Part shown: in pieces, positions 6,266 through 8,487 of the stretch
Layout: every line of letters begins with the position of its first letter
Numbering within the stretch: position 1 is the first letter of the stretch
Source: Synergistaceae bacterium
GTDB taxonomy: Bacteria; Synergistota; Synergistia; Synergistales; Synergistaceae
Direction of reading: 5' to 3'
Length of the DNA stretch: 8,487 bases
Assembly: GCA_012728505.1 (NCBI GenBank)
Contig: JAAYEY010000062.1
Span: 1 to 8,487, forward strand
Translations under genes and position numbers: made by a program
Notes under the pieces: generated by a model
The model's input: the letters and a program-made list of their open reading frames with translations, nothing else
Told to the model about the DNA's origin: nothing
Database searches by the model: none

Positions 6266-8487
6266 TCCGCAGCAACTCCTTTTTTATCGGATGATCCATT
6301 TGTACTCTTTTCTTCTATGAAAGAACGGTATTTTTCATATACTGCACATCTATTATCCCATCCAAGGGCGGATGCGCAATACTCCACCACATGGTCGAGA
6401 GCTCCCACTCCACCCAAATTTCGAATCCCTGCCTCCATCATATGCTTCTTCAATTCAGGATCATCAAGAATACGTTCAGCAGCTTTAGCAAGTTCTTGAG
6501 GCTCAGCTTTTACAAGCACTTCCGCGTCTTTAAGAAGTTTTTTCTGTACAAGCTTACCCTTTTCAAGTATTGAAACAACTGGTATGCCGAGGCCTGCACA
6601 AAGCTGATTTGCCGTGCCGCCAAGTCCTATAAGTAGGTCTGTCCCTCTCGCAACGTCAGCCACTTCTCCTCTAAATATCCGAACCTTTGTGCCTTCTGAT
6701 TCGAGCATATCACTACCCGGCATCAATACCCAGCCATCAAGGTTTTCAATTAGTTTCTTTACATCGATCATAGGGGCCGGAACCATAACAAAGCTGCACT
6801 TTTTTCTTTTTGAGAGTTCCTTTGCGGCATCAAGAATAAGCGCTGCATCTTCGTAAGTTCGGGGACGGCTTCCGGGTAAAAGCAATATCCTGAGATTTTT
6901 TGATCCGCTCCAAACATCTATGTCACTTCTATCTTTATTTATGAGATCCATCACAGGATTGCCGCGGAATTCAGCGTTAACTCCCCCGGCTCTAAGTTCT
7001 TCTGCTGTTTCTGAATCTCTGGTCCACACAAATCTACTACGATGTTTGAGCAAGAATTGTTCAACTGATAAATGCCCACTCAGATGTACTGATTTAGCAG
7101 TTGCTACAAGTACAGGCTTCATCCCCTGACCCCAAAGCATGCTTGCAACCAGATAGACATCCCCAACACACACAGGGGTCCTATATCTGCTGTAAAGCGA
7201 AGAAAGAGCGCTCATTTGAGACGTGATAGATTTTCCTAACCCATGTCTTAAGTCTCTTATGAACTCCATAAAGCTATACTTTATCACTCCTCCGCTTGGC
7301 ATTTCTATAGAAGGAGAGAGCACCCTGAACCCTTCGTTTCTGTAATGAGTACCGGAGCCTACAAAGGCAAAAGCTGATACCTCGGCTACTTTGAAACGTT
7401 CTTTAATTTTTTTTGCAAGCACGACACCTATTGCGTCTTCTCCATAACCGTTGGACGCCAACATCAGGTTGGGTTTTAGCTTCTCCATCACTTTTTTTCT
7501 AAACTCGAAATCGTTATCAAGTGATACAACTATGCGAGGTATATATATAGGAATATCTAAGTCTATCTCATCAGGAATGTTGACAAGGTCTTTTTCCGTA
7601 CAGATAAAACCATCCACACCCAAACCGGTTGCCAGTTCTATCAACCTATTTATGTCGCTTTCTGTAAAGATGTGATGGTCCCTGAATGTTCTATGAGCAG
7701 CGAGCAATATTCCTTCCTGTTCAAGAAACCCATAAAAACCTCCGGGGCTTCCAATGGCAGAAAAAGCTAAAAAACTGCCCTTAGGATTTTCACTGGCAGG
7801 AATCTCGCTTTCTCTCCCTTTGTATATCTTCAGCCATGATTCCATCTTAATTTCAGCGGTGAAGATCTTTTTCGGATCAATAAGTTTCTCTAATTCTGCT
7901 TTTGTTGAGGCGAGTTGATTAGGATCAGCCTGGTTTGCTTTCGTAATAACAAGTATATCTGCTCTGCAAAAAGCGGATTTAGGTTCTCTCATGGAACCTG
8001 CAGGAATAACATTGCCGTTTCCAAAGGGACAAGTTGCGTCGACAAGAACTATGTCTACATCGCGAGCCATTCTTCTGTGCTGAAATGTATCATCGGTAAC
8101 GGCAACTTTAGCCCCAAGTGAGGCGAGTAACGTGACCCCCTGTACTCTATCTCTTGATACAACTATTTTTACGCCAGAGAGCCTTTTCGCCAGCATCAGA
8201 GGCTCATCCCCCGCAATATCCCTGCGCAAGCTTTCTTCGTCTTGACCTACCCATATAGGACCGTGCTCTTTAGTCCTGTACCCTCTGCTGACGAGGCCTG
8301 CTTCTATACCGGCTTCCTGAAACTGCCTCACTACAAGCTCCGTCATCGGTGTTTTGTTTGTGCCTCCAAGGCTATTGTTGCCTATGCTGACTACCGGAAG
8401 TGGCGGCTCAGTGACTCCAAGGAGTCCCCGCGCGTATAGGCTGATCCTCAACTTCATCCACAGAATAGTGATAAATTGAAGCGGGTA
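6262..8487 (-). CDS. lpxK: LpxK (lipid A 4'-kinase) fused to LpxB-related GT-B domain, 5' end beyond window
   Basis: Residues are counted from the ATG at 8457. The first ~330 form LpxK, the ATP-dependent kinase that adds the 4'-phosphate to the lipid A disaccharide at the inner membrane: P-loop SIGNNSLGGTNKTP (24-37), SRGYR (57-61), SRDR (101-104), DDTFQH (122-127), FRDHHIF (258-264) and TEKDLV (287-292). Residues ~331-700 form a second domain resembling the lipid-A-disaccharide synthase-related family (TIGR03492): SNGYGED (335-341), MPSGG (386-390), VGD (431-433), ATAKS (452-456), RGNPVMD (498-504), LLPGSRPRTYEDA (526-538) and GLGGTANQLCAGLGIP (611-626). It lacks the AGE-SGD start of true LpxB. 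A polar tail ends the protein. The ATG at 8457 is probably internal: the frame stays open to 8487 (YPLQFITILW), continuing the N-terminal anchor helix expected of LpxK. The P-loop has Asn where Gly normally precedes Lys. Confidence 0.92.
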   Translation of the reverse strand, partial: YPLQFITILWMKLRISLYARGLLGVTEPPLPVVSIGNNSLGGTNKTPMTELVVRQFQEAGIEAGLVSRGYRTKEHGPIWVGQDEESLRRDIAGDEPLMLAKRLSGVKIVVSRDRVQGVTLLASLGAKVAVTDDTFQHRRMARDVDIVLVDATCPFGNGNVIPAGSMREPKSAFCRADILVITKANQADPNQLASTKAELEKLIDPKKIFTAEIKMESWLKIYKGRESEIPASENPKGSFLAFSAIGSPGGFYGFLEQEGILLAAHRTFRDHHIFTESDINRLIELATGLGVDGFICTEKDLVNIPDEIDLDIPIYIPRIVVSLDNDFEFRKKVMEKLKPNLMLASNGYGEDAIGVVLAKKIKERFKVAEVSAFAFVGSGTHYRNEGFRVLSPSIEMPSGGVIKYSFMEFIRDLRHGLGKSITSQMSALSSLYSRYRTPVCVGDVYLVASMLWGQGMKPVLVATAKSVHLSGHLSVEQFLLKHRSRFVWTRDSETAEELRAGGVNAEFRGNPVMDLINKDRSDIDVWSGSKNLRILLLPGSRPRTYEDAALILDAAKELSKRKKCSFVMVPAPMIDVKKLIENLDGWVLMPGSDMLESEGTKVRIFRGEVADVARGTDLLIGLGGTANQLCAGLGIPVVSILEKGKLVQKKLLKDAEVLVKAEPQELAKAAERILDDPELKKHMMEAGIRNLGGVGALDHVVEYCASALGWDNRCAVYEKYRSFIEEKSTNGSSDKKGVAAE
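6276..6281 (-). promoter_or_regulatory. Likely ribosome binding site of kdsA
   Basis: AAGGAG on the minus strand, within the last codons of the lpxK fusion, lies 10 nt before the GTG at 6265. The spacing is slightly long but usable, and the 4-nt overlap with the upstream stop allows coupling as well. Confidence 0.55.

Noticed and set aside
6262..7460. Canonical LpxB as the C-terminal domain of the fusion
   Set aside because: The domain begins SNGYGED and lacks the AGE-SGD signature of LpxB, so it was called LpxB-related only.

Overview
The window is one tight, co-directional gene cluster. All seven genes lie on the minus strand, so transcription runs from the right edge to the left. It carries most of the Kdo branch of lipopolysaccharide synthesis plus a lipid A kinase, which marks the host as a diderm (Gram-negative) bacterium. 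Base composition is moderate and AT-leaning (judged by eye, not counted). Starts are mixed ATG, GTG, TTG and apparently CTG. A lipid A 4'-kinase fused to an LpxB-related domain, a metal-dependent-type KdsA and an unfamiliar conserved gene inside the Kdo operon look more like an early-branching diderm anaerobe than a proteobacterium. Synergistota is my best guess; that is inference only and was not tested by any search.

Layout in transcription order (right to left): (1) 8487-6262, LpxK fused to an LpxB-related GT-B domain, 5' end beyond the window; (2) 6265-5390 kdsA; (3) 5387-4383 kdsD; (4) 4382-3111 waaA (kdtA), whose N-terminal anchor begins in frame directly after the kdsD stop and has no ATG/GTG/TTG start; (5) 3070-1859, a 403-residue protein I do not recognise; (6) 1862-1101 kdsB; (7) 1104-1, an ELM1-family (PF06258-like) protein whose 3' end is beyond the window. 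Junctions are 4-nt overlaps (lpxK/kdsA, gene 5/kdsB, kdsB/ELM1) or gaps of 2, 0 and 40 nt, so nothing is left as sizeable non-coding DNA. No promoter or terminator is visible.

How the genes work together: KdsD converts ribulose-5-P to arabinose-5-P, KdsA condenses this with PEP to Kdo-8-P, a KdsC phosphatase (not in the window) would release Kdo, KdsB activates it as CMP-Kdo, and WaaA transfers it to the lipid A precursor that LpxK has 4'-phosphorylated. The LpxB-related domain, the unknown 403-residue protein and the ELM1-like protein have no assigned step and are the parts worth following up. I see no mobile element, CRISPR array, tRNA or rRNA, and none of the plus-strand open frames looks like a real gene.
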